Source: Equus caballus (taxonomy: Eukaryota > Chordata > Mammalia > Perissodactyla > Equidae). From it: 64,000 nt of DNA. Below the pieces are notes generated by a model. It worked only from the letters and a program-made list of their open reading frames with translations. It searched no databases and was not told the origin of the DNA. The position numbers and the translations under genes were made by a program. Shown piece by piece: positions 45,221 to 57,700 of this stretch. The stretch spans positions 8,284,001 to 8,348,000 of the forward strand of contig NC_091689.1 in the NCBI RefSeq assembly GCF_041296265.1, given 5' to 3'. Each line of letters starts with the position of its first letter. Position 1 is the first letter of the stretch.

Positions 45221-48154
45221 AGAGTGCAGAGGTAGTGTGACGAGCTGGACTGAAGTAGTGGGACACGCGTGTGGAAAAGGTGGAGCAGACCCTTGGTGAT
45301 GAGGACATGAAGCGTGAGCGAGGTCAGGTCCGAAAAGTAGCTGTTCACCTGCAGATAATAGATGAACTTGTGAGAGCAGATTGGTTTGATGTGAGAGGGG
45401 ATGAAAGAGAGGAGCTGTGGAGGATTTTAGAAGGGGCCTCAGGAGGAGAACGCACTACACTGTTGAAGGAGTTGGGTGTGGCTGTGGCAGAGTTCCTGCA
45501 CTGAGTAAAGAAGTAGCAACAAGGAGACGGTTGGGGGAGAGGAGCACCTGTGGAATCTGAAGATGTCCAGCTGGTGGCTTTGCTCGTCATACATGTTGTA
45601 GGTACATTTGTTCTTCAGGAAATATTTAATGAGCCCTGATTACATTTCCGGAATGGGCATACACTGTGTGAAAACGGTCCTAGTTCTCAAAGGGCTTTCA
45701 TTCTAAATGAGAAGATAGACAAATAGCAAAGGAATGCGTAAATGATTGAAGTTTTTAGTTTAAAATTTAATGTGGTTTTGGACTAGGTGATTTAGATATA
45801 TAGCTCAGAAATTAAAATGATAGAAAAAGGTATGCACAGGTAAGTCTCACCCCGCATTGGTAACCTTTTAAAAAATATCAGTTTTTGTTTATTCCTTCAT
45901 TGTTTCTGTGGGCAATTATAAGGAAATGTTGACATACAGTAATTTTAGATAGTGGAGGAGCGAAACAGACTAAAACAAGGTAATGTGATGGGGAACGACT
46001 AGTGGTGGGGCATGATTAGGGTAGACGGGGTAGGCCTCTTTGACGTGGTGATATTAACTGAATACTGAGTGAGGGAACTCAGCTGGCCGTGCAGAGATCT
46101 GAGTGTTTCAGAGGGAACAACAAAGATCCTGGGGACACAGGTGGGAACATGCCTGGTGACGGGGCAGAGTGGCTCTGGATGAGGTCAGAAAGCTAGTCAG
46201 GAGTCGTGTCACGTAGGCCTTGGAGCCATCAGATGGCTTTAAGCTACATTTTAAAAAAAGCACCACGGCCGCTTTCTGGAGACCAGATTCTAAGAAGGGG
46301 TAAGAGAAGAAGCCAGGAAGGCGGCAGGTGAGAGATGATAGTAGCTTGGACTAAGGTGATAACGGTGGAAATGGAGGAGAGGAGATGGATTCAGGGGCAC
46401 ATATTTGAAGCCACAAAGACTTGTTGATGGAGTGAGTGAACAGAAGTGAAGGTCTGCTGAGGTCAGGGTGAAATCGGTGCCACAGGGCGAGTTGGGAGTT
46501 CTGTGTTGCATCAGCACCCTCCCAAGAACGTAGCCCTTTCCTCCTGGATATTTTTTTCCTGAAGTCGTCTTTGTGCAGTTGCCGCTTATTTTCTGCCCTG
46601 GCTCTGAGAGGTGAATTGACTAAATGGTTGAGTAAGTGAGGACTGTGATTGACCCATTCTCGTCTCATTAGTTCTCTTACCGCTTCACTTAGCATGACTT
46701 TACTAAATCTGCCATTCCCATCTAATTTCAAGATTAAAAGATAACCTGTTCCCTCCTTGAATAACAGTGATCATAGAAAACCTTGAGCTTCCCACGTTGT
46801 CCCCTTCTTCCCTTAACTCTAGCCCTGATGTCCTTACTCAGCCTCTAGGTTCCTTTAGGCTCCTGTTTCTCACCTTGCTGCTGACAGCAACTGCTTTCTC
46901 AGTTAAAGGCGAGAGGAGGATTTGTGTTTTGTTGGCAGTGGGGTTTTCACAAAGGATTGGGGTTAAAGAGCATTTCCCCGTTAAAAATTGGAGACCCTGC
47001 CCCACGTTGTGTGTTGACGGCCCCAGAGGAGGTGCTTCTGTTACACTTCATCTGCCAGGCTCTGGCGTTTGCCTTCTTCCTTCAACTCCTCGAGCCAGAG
47101 TTTGCAGGTTCACTGGCAGCTTACAGTGGAGCGTGCCGGGTAGCTCGTTAGTATTAAGGTGGCCACCAGTGGCTATGTTGAAAAGGCTAGAGTTCAGGGT
47201 AAGGCCCTTCATAAGGCATGTGACCTCAGCTCTTGCTCCATAGGGATGACGGGTAGATCCCCCAGTCAAGCCTGCTTCAGGTGGTGGGGCACAGAGTGAG
47301 TCTGATTTCAGTGGCTTGAATCATTCACCGGTAGGAGGCGTTCCTGCCAGTCTAATTTTGAAGAAGAGTTGATACTGATTTGTGCTGCCTGCCTCCTGGT
47401 CTGAGGAAAACCAAGCTTCCCTTTAAGTAGTAATAACTTTTTTTTTTAAACTTTTTTATTTTGAAATGATGTCAGACTTGCAAAAATAGTACAAAGAATT
47501 CCTATTTTCTCTTTACCCAGATTTATCAAATGTTAGTATTTTACCACACTCCCTTTATTTTTCATTCATATGTGAACTGTGACTGTTTTTTGAAATGTTG
47601 GAGTTAGTTGCAGGCATGATGCCCCCTTACATCTGAATGTTTCCTGAATGTTTCCTAAATGTTTCCTAAAACAAGGGTATTCTCTTACATTGCCAAGCAC
47701 AATGATCAGAAGCAGGACGTTAACATTAATCTAATACCATATACTATAATGCCATCATCTGATCCACCTTATTCAAGTATTGTTGTCCTGTCAGTGTCCT
47801 TTATCTCTTTCAGGGTCACACGTTGCATCAGTCGTCATGTCTCTTTAGTCTCCTTTAATCTGGATAGTCCCTCAGCCTTTCTTTTCTTTAATGAGCTTGG
47901 CACGTTTGAAGAGCACAGACCAGTTATTCTGTAGAATGACCTTCACTTTGGCTTTGTCTGATATTTCCTCATGCGTTCAGGTGATGTGTTTTTGGCAAGA
48001 AATCACAGCAGTGATGCTGTGCCCTTCAGTGCATCATGTCATGAGGCACATGATGTCAATTTATGCTATTACTGATGATGGTAACTTTGGTCACTTGATT
48101 AAGGTGGTGTCTGCTGGGTTTCTCCCCTGTAAAGTTAGGATTTTTTCCCTTTGT

Positions 48155-48393
48155 TTTTTTTTTGAGGAAGATTAGCCCTGAGCTAACTACTGCCAATCCT
48201 CCCCTTTCTTTCTGAGGAAGACTGGCCCTGATCTAACATCCGTGCCCATCTTCCTCTACTTTATATGTGGGACACCTACCATAGCATGGCTTGCCAAGCG
48301 GCGCCATGTCTGCACCGGGATCCGAACTGGCAAACCCCGGGCCGCCAAAGCGGAACATGCGAACTTAACCACTGCACCACCGGGCCAGTCCCT
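48155..48393 (-). mobile_element. older ERE SINE with target duplication
   Basis: Antisense long-tail ERE with 'gaggaagattagccctgagc', 'cctctactttatatgtggga' and head 'ccaccgggccagtccc'. Flanked by 'gattttttccctttgt' on both sides (about 48139-48154 and 48394-48409). Confidence 0.93.
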
Positions 48394-48744
48394 GATTTTT
48401 TCCCTTTGTAATGAATAAATGTGGAGAGATATTTTGGGACAATATAATTATCTTATTTCCCGATAACCTTTCACCCACCAATTTTAGGATCCACTGATGA
48501 GTTTTACCTGAAGCAGTTACTACTGTGGTGGTCGTCATTGGTGATTTTCTGTTCTTATTAATATCACTTCTTAGTTGGAATTCTGCTGTAAGAAAGACTT
48601 GTTCCTTCTCCTCCATCTATTCATTTATTCTTTTATTATATTGGTATGGATTCATGGATCCTTGTTTTATTTAATCTGGCAACTCTTTTATTTTGCTTCT
48701 CAAATTGTCCGAGATTTGGTCAGAGGGAGCCTCTTTTGGCCCTT

Positions 48745-50040
48745 CTGCTTTGAAGCAGCTTTATTGAGGTATAATTTGCATACTATACCATTGACTGATC
48801 CACTGTAAAAGTAGAGTTTGGTTGCTTTTAGTAAATTTGTACATTTGTACACCACAGTCTGGTTTTAGAACACCCTCACCACCCCAGAAGCTTCCCTTGT
48901 CCCATTCGCAGTCTTTCCTTGTTCCTACTCTCAGCCCAGGCAACCGCTAGTCTATTTTCTACCTAGAAATTTTATAAAAATGGAGTCATACAATATGCAG
49001 TCTTTTGCGTCTGGCTTCTTTTCCTTAGCATAACATTTTTGAGGTTAATCTAGGTTGTTGCACGTATCATAGTTCTCAGCTTTTTTTTTTTTTTTAAAGA
49101 TTTTTTTATTTTTTCCTTTTTCTCCCCAAAGCCCCCCAGTACATAGTTGTGTATTCTTCGTTGTGGGTTCCTCTAGTTGTGGCATGTGGGACGCTGCCTC
49201 AGCGTGGTCTGACGAGCAGTGCCATGTCCGCGCCCAGGATTCGAACCAACGAAACACTGGGCCACCTGCAGTGGAGCGCGCGAACTTAACCACTCGGCCA
49301 CGGGGCCAGCCCATAGTTCTCAGCTTTTTGTGAGTAGCATTCCATTATATGGATATATCATATTTTGTTTATTCCTCTGCCAGTTGATACATATTTGGAT
49401 TATTTTTAGTTGTTGCCTATTATGAAAAGTTCTGCTGTGAACGTTTGTGTGTAAGTCTTTGTGTGGATATATGCTTTTATTTCTCTAAAGTAGATATTTA
49501 GGAGTGGAATTGCTAAGTCGTTATATATTAAACTTTGAGAAACCGCCAAACTGTTTTTCAAAGTGGTGGTACCATTTTACATTCCTACTGGCAATATACG
49601 AAAGTTCCAATTTCTCCATATTTTGGCCAACACTTTATCACTATCAATCTATTTGATTATAGCCATTCTGGTGGGTATGTAGTAGTATCTCATTGTGGTT
49701 TTAATTTTCATTTCCCTAATGACTAATTATATTGATCATCTTCTCATAGATTTATTACTCATTTGTTTATCTTCTTTAGTGAAATATTTATTCAAATATA
49801 TACAGGATCATGTCTCCTTCAAATAAATATAGTTTTATTTCTTCCTTTGTAATCTATATGCCTTTAATTTCTTTTTCTTGCCTTACTGCAATGGTTAGAA
49901 TTTCCAGTATAGTGTTGAATAGAAATGCGGAGAGTAGACATCCTTGCCTTGTTCCCAGTCTTAGGGGGAGAGCATCTCGTGTTTCACTATTAAGTGTGAT
50001 GTTAGCTGTTCTTGTGATATTATGACATAACCCTATCAAA
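48745..50040 (-). mobile_element. L1 LINE fragment (3' end plus a displaced ORF2 piece)
   Basis: Antisense. 48750-49795 is L1 3' UTR and the ORF2 end, split by an ERE. 49800-50040 is a separate ORF2 piece whose minus-strand reading contains [20 protein letters not shown], from the reverse transcriptase domain. These two ORF2 regions lie far apart in a full L1, so a large internal deletion or rearrangement has occurred. Confidence 0.85.
49083..49311 (-). mobile_element. ERE SINE with target duplication
   Basis: Antisense ERE close to consensus, inserted in the L1 fragment. 'catagttctcagcttttt' is repeated on both sides (from about 49068 and 49312). Confidence 0.95.
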
Positions 50041-50534
50041 TTTTGAGCATTTCCTTACTTTTGGCAGCATAAGATGTTTCAGTCTCATCTGATACTTTTC
50101 TTGCCCCAGCTGTTTTTCAAGGAGCCCCGGTTCCTTGGTTCCTTTTATTGACAAATGGTGTTTAGAAACCAGGGTCTGGGCACTAGGTGAGTAACAAGCA
50201 CTTTTTAATTCTCTTCATCCAATGTTTTTAGAAATCCCAACCATCTATTTATAAAAACAAGAAGACCCAGAAGCGAGAGTCTTCTCCTGGTATGTCCCAA
50301 GTTACTTTTCAGCTGCTTTTTAGTGCCAAATCACACCTGCAGCTGAGAATCTCATTCCTGGTAAATATAGTAAATTTCACAGAAGTCCCCAAATAGCAAG
50401 ACAATTATGTCTTTTTATAAAAGAGCATAACTTGTACTAGCTGAAATTTTGTGGTGGGGATAATTGTTGCCTGCTCTGTGTGTTCCCCCCCCACCCCGAT
50501 TGCAGCTTGAGAAAAGGGCCGAGGGGAGAAAGTT

Positions 50535-50650
50535 AGATCATTTGGTGCCAGTAATAAGGAGCATGCTCACTACTATCCCTTGAGTGTTTAGTGTGGGCCA
50601 CGCACTGTGTTTTGTGTGATTTTCTGATTTGATCTCCCCAGCACCCAGTG
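50535..50650 (-). repeat. MIR-like fragment
   Basis: 'cccttgagtgtttagtgtgg', 'gccacgcactgtgttttgtg' and 'tttgatctccccagcaccca' resemble antisense MIR. It lies just upstream of a small CpG-enriched patch at 50740-50860. Confidence 0.45.
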
Positions 50651-51262
50651 GGGGTCACGGCACTTCCTCTCTCATCTCGTCCCAAACATTCCAGCTGTGT
50701 GGCTTCAGTAGTGCATGCAGTCCACTGTTCCTCCAAGCGCTGCCTGGCCCGAGTCACCGGGGGTGGCTGTGCTGAAGCAGTGTGGCTGAGAGGAGGAGCA
50801 GCGCCCCGGCGACTCTCAGGAAACGCCACACGAGCCTTGCGCGCTTGTTTGCGAAAGATCAGACAACATGGATGCCTATGAAGTCAACTGCGAAAGTGTC
50901 CGACTGCCCACCCACCCCTGCCCCTCTCCCCGGGACAACCGTGACGGTAGTTCAGTGTGTGTTCTTCCAGACTTTTGTTTTTATGTAAATATATTCCAAT
51001 GTCCTGAGAGCTGTCTCAGAAGGACTTTTCTTCCCCAGAACTCTCTCCTCAGCTGCTTTCCCCTCAGCTCACCTTTCTTTTCAGCTGGGCATTTTGCTGT
51101 TTGGACCTTGATTGAGAAACTTAGCCGGAAACAGACTTATTTGCTTCTAAATTGAACTCTCCAGGCTACATATAGCTTAGTGTTTGCGCCCCCTCTTGGC
51201 CCCTTAAGCCCTCCTGTTCTCCAGGGAGAGTGTGTAGGAGCAAGAAAGGTGTAGGTTAGTAG

Positions 51263-51287
51263 ATCTGGAAAATGTTATTTTCCAGAT
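51263..51287. repeat. perfect 11-bp inverted repeat
   Basis: ATCTGGAAAAT, a 3-base loop, then ATTTTCCAGAT. It lies in unique sequence of TTLL4 intron 1. Confidence 0.9.
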
Positions 51288-54200
51288 GAGGTCAGTTTAT
51301 TGGCTCCTAAAGATACTTACAAGCTCTTGGTTGGAGGGTCAACTGATGGTGGATCCTTTGGACTTAGAGAAAGTATGAATGCTTTTGCTTACCTTTGTGG
51401 AGTGGATATATGTGACTAAAAAATTTATGTAAATTGAATGAAAATAAGGGAACTTGTGAATCCTTTTAATTTACCTTGTCACCAGTTACTCTGAGTTTAG
51501 ATTTGCTTAAGTTGGGTGTTTTTGAAACAAAGCTTCCCTTAGTGGCCTGTGTGAGGCCTTCTACATATATAAATACCTTTACTCCTTGTTGTCTTTCCTT
51601 TGATGTCTCATCCTAAAATATTTCCTGGGAGATGGGCAACCTGTCTCTTGGATTCTGAAGGCACACACAGACACCCCAAGTGTGTATCATCACAGTGCAC
51701 TTAGAAATTTGAGGGGGGCTGGAAGAAGGGTCTCCCAACGTTGCGTCAGGAGCCCAGAGTCCCCTACAGGAGACAGGTTTGATGACGTCGCAGCAAAGCT
51801 ACCTTCAGGGTACATGCTGTCTGTGGGGTCTGGGTGCCATCTGGACTTTGACTTTATGGCAGAAACCACTATGCTCGGTGTATTAGATTTTGAAACTATT
51901 TTCTCAGTTTCTCTACTTCTTCTATTTTAGACCTTCTAAAGCTTTTTAAAGTTTGTCACTCCTCATTCCTTTAGGGCAGTGGGCTCGTTCCCTGGCACTT
52001 GAGTGGCACTGCTCTTGAGGGCAGCATACAGGAAAAGGAGGTGTGGCAGCAGTCAGGGGCAGGGACCCAGCCTACCTGAATTTTCTCACTAGGTCTCTGC
52101 TTCCCCATCCTGTGGAGCTTTGATTTCATCAGGAATCTCTGTCAGGAGAAAGAACAGAGTTGCCTTAGCAACCATCATTTCCTTGTCTAAACCAGACACT
52201 ATATTTGAACCAGAAACAGTGAGAGCAGGTTGGAGCATTTGTATGTGATGCTGTTCTGAGTGATACTGTTGACTTCATGTTCTTAAAGCTGCTCTGTCTA
52301 GAGTATCGGACATGACAGCCTTGTCTTTGCTTGGCGGTTCCTGACACAGCTACCTTAGCCAACCCTGGATGTCTCTTACTAGCTGTGGAGCTATTGCCCA
52401 GAAAGAGAGTTGCAGAAACTTCTTCTCCCCTGCTTGGTCCCTCCAGATATGCTTCTCTAGGAGGACAGGCAGCCCTTTTGCAAACTGCCATCCTACACAT
52501 CTTGGGAACCATGGGAGGAAACAAGGAATAGGAAATGGCCATTGCAGGGATGTGTGAGAGCTGGAATCCTGTTAGTCAGAGAGAAGAGAATCCACTTGAC
52601 TCTGGCTCTTGCCCGGCTGGCTTCACACCCTGCCTGGGAGCAGACCACCTGCAGCTTCTGAGGAGGATGGGAGTGTGTCCTTCGTCTCCCTCTTCCTTAT
52701 TTGGATTAGAAGTCAAGCCAGCTAGATGCCAGGCCACGTGCATTCAGTATTGCTGGTACTGAGAATTCATACGGTCTAAAACAGAGCAGACATTGCCCAG
52801 TGTGTGGAGGAAGAGTTCTCCTCACCAGCCCTGAGGTGGTGTGCAGCGAGCACCCGTGGCCGTCAGGGAAGGTGGGATTGGCCACAGTGCTGGTGAGAAG
52901 GCGGTGGCTTGCTCTTGATGCTTCACCCACGAAGGGACTCGGTGTAGACAGTGCAAGAGTGTTTCCAGCCTGGCTTTTGTCTCGTACCTGAAGCTTAGGG
53001 ATAATTGAGGGGGGACACGCGCATGGCCTTGTAAAGTCACAGCGGCATTTGACTCTTCCCTTGTGTATGCTTCTCTGCCATAAGGACACAGAATATTATT
53101 GTCCCCTGCACAGAATTTCCATAGTTTGGACTCGGTGGAGGTCCGTTTTCTGTCCCCTTAATTTGAGGTTACTGGCATCAAAATCAGTTTTAGCCTCATG
53201 TTTTTTTAGCCCACTCTCACTTTGAATATTGGCAGTGATGAGTTGTGGTTTTTTGTGTTCTCCTTGAGAACGAATCCACATAGGTCAGCCTTTGCAAGAA
53301 AAGAGGGGGACGTCACGCAACGTCGGCAGACTTTTTGTTGGTAGACGACACCAACAGTTCCTGTAGCTGTAGACAGGAATCATGGCTCTTCATTGGCCAT
53401 TATTCTCTTACCAAAAACAAGTCCTCTCCCCACTGAAGTTTGTGTTTTAAATATAACTTGAGCAAAAAAATTCTCTGCTGATTCCTTGCCTCTAGCCGCT
53501 CTGAAAACACTTGATGAGGATGCCAAGATTCCATTCAGAATTATCCCAGGTGAATGCCTTCCAGCAGGGTCTTGTTTTTTCCCCCGAGGGTGTCATGAAA
53601 GCAGGCACACCTTTCCCTGCAACTGTGAAAACTGGAGGATATTTTGCGAATTTGATTTAGAAAGTAAGCGACCATGCTGAGCAGCCTGTTGGCTGAAGCC
53701 TGGGAGTTGGCGTAAAGAAAGTTCCCTCCTCTTCTCCTTGCCTCTGTATTCTGCTCTCTGAATGCTCCTGTCCCACTGTGGCTGCTGGAGATAAAGTCAC
53801 TTTAAGTCAAAATAATGGTGGTGTCTAGTTCTGTTTTTTTTTTTCTTTTTCCCACCAACACGTGGGGTGGAATTTAAGTCTGGATAGTTGGCAAGACTCT
53901 TGGAGAGATGGAAGTACTGTCTCAGCTCCAGAATGAACTCCAGAGGCTAGCAGGGGAATTCTCTGCTCGTATCTGAACTTGTCATGCAGGGCCGTGACAA
54001 GCAGACCACACCAGGGGCGCCTGAGAGTTGGTAAGGGAGCAGTAGATGTCACATGTGTTTCTCGAATGGTCTTAGACCTTTCAGAATTGGTTGGTGAGGA
54101 GGAAGATATTGACTGGTTTCTCTGCCACCCCCAGACTTGCCTTGTTAGCCACACCTGTGGTAGGTGAGGGAAGGAAGCCACTCATATAAAGTCATGGATG

Positions 54201-54536
54201 GCAAGGCAGAAAGATGTATTTTTCTTTGGAGAGAGAGGAAAGAGCTTTCTGAGTAAGAGAGTGGAAGTACGTGAGCAGACTCACGATGGTTGAGCTGTAA
54301 AGTCCCAGTCCTTCATGAAGGCAGCTTTGATTCCATGCGGACAGCAGGAACCACTGAAAACACCCTAGGAATCGAGTATTCTCCCAGGGCCCCAAATGAT
54401 GGCAAGACTGGCTGCCCAAGAAGTACTAAAGTGGGACTCTTGCTCCCCTGAGGACCACTGTAGTGTTGTATCTGTTCTCCTGGGACAGTAATGTTGCCAA
54501 TTGTTTCTCTCCCCTTCAGGCTGACGGACTTCAAGG

Positions 54537-54605
54537 ATGCCGCTGCTACTACTGGAGGTGCGTGGCACCTTACGTGAGCCGGGCCCTGAGGCCGTGTGGC
54601 CATGA
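54537..54605 (+). CDS. upstream ORF 1 in the TTLL4 leader
   Basis: In the exon that starts at 54520, an ATG with A at -3 opens a 22-codon frame (MPLLLLEVRGTLREPG..., stop TGA at 54603-54605), ending 12 bases before the TTLL4 ATG. It may reduce or gate TTLL4 translation; whether the peptide is made is unknown. Confidence 0.5.
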   Translation: MPLLLLEVRGTLREPGPEAVWP

Positions 54606-54718
54606 TGTGGGCCCCTCATGGCCTCAGCAGGAACAGAGCACTACAGTCTTGGCCTCCGCCGGGGAAGCACCTTCAAGCAGACTGGGCCCTCAGGCACAGT
54701 GCCTGCCCCGCCACCTGA
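54602..54718 (+). CDS. upstream ORF 2 overlapping the TTLL4 start
   Basis: Two adjacent ATGs (54602, 54605) open a 38-codon frame (MMWAPHGLSR...) that reads across the TTLL4 ATG in another frame and stops at 54716-54718. Ribosomes that start here would bypass the TTLL4 start. A regulatory role is inferred. Confidence 0.45.
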   Translation: MMWAPHGLSRNRALQSWPPPGKHLQADWALRHSACPAT

Positions 54719-57700
54719 GAAACCCTCTGAGGGCAAAGTCTGGTCTCAGGCCCATCAGCAAGTGAAGCCAATCTGGAAGCTGGAGAAGAAGCACGTGGGT
54801 CCGCTTTCACCACGGTTGGGCCCAGGCCTCCTGGGTGTCCCACCTCAGCAAGCCTATTTCTTTTGCCCCAGCACTTTATGTAGCTCTGGGACCACAGCTG
54901 TCATTGCAGGCCACAGCAGCTCCTGTTACCTGCACTCGCTCCCAGACTTGTTCAGCAGCACCCTGCTGTACCGCCGCTCCAGCAATAGGCACAAACCGTA
55001 CCAGCAACTGGAGTCCTTCTGCTTGCGTTCAAGCCCGTCAGAAAAAAGACCTTTTTCTCTCCCTCAAAAGAGCCTTCCTGTCAGACTCACTGCCAATAAG
55101 GCCACTTCTTTCACAGTCTCCCCCATGGCCCAGCCCGTGGCATCCTCATCCGCAGATCCATACCTCTCACTGGGAGCAGCTGGGGAAAACCCTTCAAGGA
55201 ACAGCCTGGCCTCTGCCATCTCAGGGAAGACCCCATCTCCACCCTCCTCCCCTTCCTCTTCCTACAAGCCCATGCTAAACAACAACTCCTTCATGCTGCC
55301 AAATAGCACTAAAGTGCCTTTATTGCAGGCCACGGAGGGCCTGAAGCCAGTATCCTCACCCAAGATCCAACTTGTCTCCTGGCGTCATTCAGGGGGCACT
55401 GGAGACTGTGTGCTGCAGCGTGTTGAACACAAGATCCCCAAGAGCAATGGCACTGTCCTAGGTGATGGCCCCGCCTGTAGTCCCCTGTCTACCCCTAGCT
55501 CCTTAGACACTTCCACCACCAGTGTTGCCTCTCCCCAGTACAACCAGAGTGACTCAGCCATGAGGGCAGAGCCACATCCCTGCGGCCTGGGTGGCGACTC
55601 TGCTTCCCAGGCTCTGACTAAGGAGGTTCGGTTCACTGAGGCCGTGAGGAAGTTGACTGCGAGAAGCTTTGAGAAGAAGCCGCGGCAAGGCTGCCAGTTT
55701 GAGCAATCTTGTTTCACGAACCCCGGCTTGCAGTGGGATCTTCTCAATAGGAACAGGCAGTGGAAACCTCCTTTGGTGGGCCAGCAGTTCCCTCAAGAGG
55801 ATGCTGGAGGGGACAGTAGGATCCTCCCTGGAGCCTCAGACACCTTGGAGTTGGACGGTACGGTATTCTGTACCAAACGCATCAGCATTCACCTTCTTGC
55901 CTCACATGCTCATGGGCTCAGCCGCAGCCCTGCCTGTGGATCTGTGATCGGTTCCCCACCACGTGGAGAAGACAAAACTCCAGTTCTGCCTTCTTCCCCT
56001 CAGCCTCTTGGAGTAGCCGATGTGGCCACCCGCCTCTCTTCCATCCAGCTTGGGAAGGAGGGGCCTAAGGAGGCCAGGGAGCTGGACTCACCTGCTAGGG
56101 ATATTGGGTAAGTTGGAGAAAGTTTTTGGTTCGTTTAGAGCAGTAGAATGTATACAGCATAATTTGGTGACACTGACCCTGTGTCCCTGAAGGTTGGTTT
56201 TAATTTTTAGCTGCCCTAGAATGTTGGTTTTCATCTTGGGGGCAGAGGTTGGCACACTACAGCTTGCAGGCCGAATCCTGCCTGCTGCCTGCTTTTGTAA
56301 ATAAAATTTGATTGAAATGCACCCTTGCCCATTCATTTACTACTGTCTGTGGCTGCTTTCATGTTATAATGGTAGGGTTGAATCTTTGCAACAGACTAAA
56401 TGGCCCAGGAACTGAAAATATTTACTGTTTGGTCCTTTTGATGAAAAGTTTGCTGACTCCTGCCTTAGGTTACAACAAGAATTCCAAACACACGTTGGGG
56501 GCTCTGACTTTTCTAGGCTCTCAGTCATTCCTGGTGTGACAGCCGTATCAGTGTGAGGACATACACATACTTGGCTCTTTCTCTTGTGCCTTGTTACTTC
56601 TCTGGAACCTTGATCCACAAAGGCCTTGTTCCGAGTTCCCGGAGAGAGGCCTAGGGACCTTTGAAGTCATCTACCAGCCATTCACTGATGGTATTTTGTC
56701 TGCAAATTTTGTGCTTATATGCTATGAGGGACTTTAAAGAAGATGGAAGACATAGTCCTCTGTGCAGAGTAGGGGATGTGGGGTTGAGGAGCTATGGCTA
56801 GACTGAAGCTCTGAGGGCAAGAGAAATGAAGTTGGAAGATCCAGACTAGAGACACAGATTGGTGACTGGGAAAGAGACAAACACTAGAGATGACGAAGGA
56901 GCGGGCGTCTGTGACCTCTCTCATGGAGTTGGCTGGGCTGGGGCATGATTTCTTTCTTGTAGTTCAGCTGCTGACGTCCAGCTAGACCAGGTTGAGGCTG
57001 AAGATCTAGAAGAAGATCTGGTGGACGGTTTGGAAGACTGCTGCAGCCACGATGAGGACGAAGAGGAGGAGGGTGAGTAGGGGACCCTCAGCTCCAACTG
57101 GGAATTGCTCACCGCCCGCTAGGGAGGGGCTAACAGATCCTTAACTCCCTTAATCACCTACACTAACCATTCACCTTGGGCGTCTAAGGTCGGGAGTGGC
57201 TTTTGGGGGACTTTGTTCTCTAGTCCTCCTGTCCCCAGTTTTGCCTTCTTCTGCTGCTCTCGAGCTCGAGGAAGGCAGTGCAAGGCAGCGGGGTGGTGCA
57301 CGTGGCTCCGCAAGAAGGCTGAGGGAAGATGCTCAAGGAAGAGCTCAGAGCTTGGTGAATTTGTGCAGCAGCCTCTCCCAGTTGGCACTTCTTGGCTCTT
57401 TCCCTGCAGGAGACTCAGAGTGCTCCTCGCTCAGTGCTGTCTCCCCCAGCGAGTCGGTGGCAGTGATCTCTCGGTGAGTGTTGGCCGTGTAGATTGTTGG
57501 TAGATGCTCATATTCTGTCTCCGTAAGGTTATTAAGAGATTAATCACCTAAGTCTAATGGCCCTGTTAATCCTAAAGCATTTTTACCAGATTTTTACATT
57601 TGGGACTTTAGTTTTCAAACAGGGAGCAATGGAAGGGACCAGAAACATGTTTCGTCAGTTGGGCTTAAAAACAGTACCATGTTTCTTAGGCTGCAGTTTG

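Larger units (their letters stand above)
43590..46480 (-). repeat. series of L2 LINE fragments
   Basis: Antisense L2-like blocks at about 43640-43850, 44210-44480, 44680-44990 continuing 45221-45800, and 45900-46480. Cues: 'agccagggacatcagtcagg', 'ggtggggcttgagcagggcc', 'atgctgtggcaatagtctag', 'gtaggcctctttgacgtgg'. A hAT fragment and an ERE interrupt the series. The short open frames here have no recognised product. Confidence 0.6.
47440..50200. mobile_element. old L1-type LINE split by later insertions
   Basis: Blocks 47440-48154, 48394-48745 and about 50041-50200 follow the same consensus order seen at 33.6-35.7 kb ('cagaccagttattctgtaga', 'aaggtggtgtctgctgggtt', 'cagagggagcctcttttggc', 'gtgtttagaaaccagggtct'). 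The gaps are filled by an ERE and a younger L1 fragment. Subfamily and orientation are uncertain. Confidence 0.6.
37951..54519 (+). other. TTLL4: TTLL4 long first intron region (16.6 kb)
   Basis: Non-coding stretch between the CpG island and the first coding exon. About 38.4-50.2 kb is packed with L2, L1, hAT, MIR and ERE copies. 50.2-54.5 kb is largely unique sequence with no gene I recognise. Further untranslated exons may lie within it but cannot be identified without transcripts. Confidence 0.55.

Noticed and set aside
45271-45504. 77-codon open frame with EKVEQTLGDEDMKRERGQ
   Set aside because: Falls within L2-derived sequence next to an ERE; probably a chance frame.
49854-50039. Candidate reverse-transcriptase gene
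   Set aside because: It is a short L1 ORF2 relic without the rest of the enzyme, not a host gene or retron.
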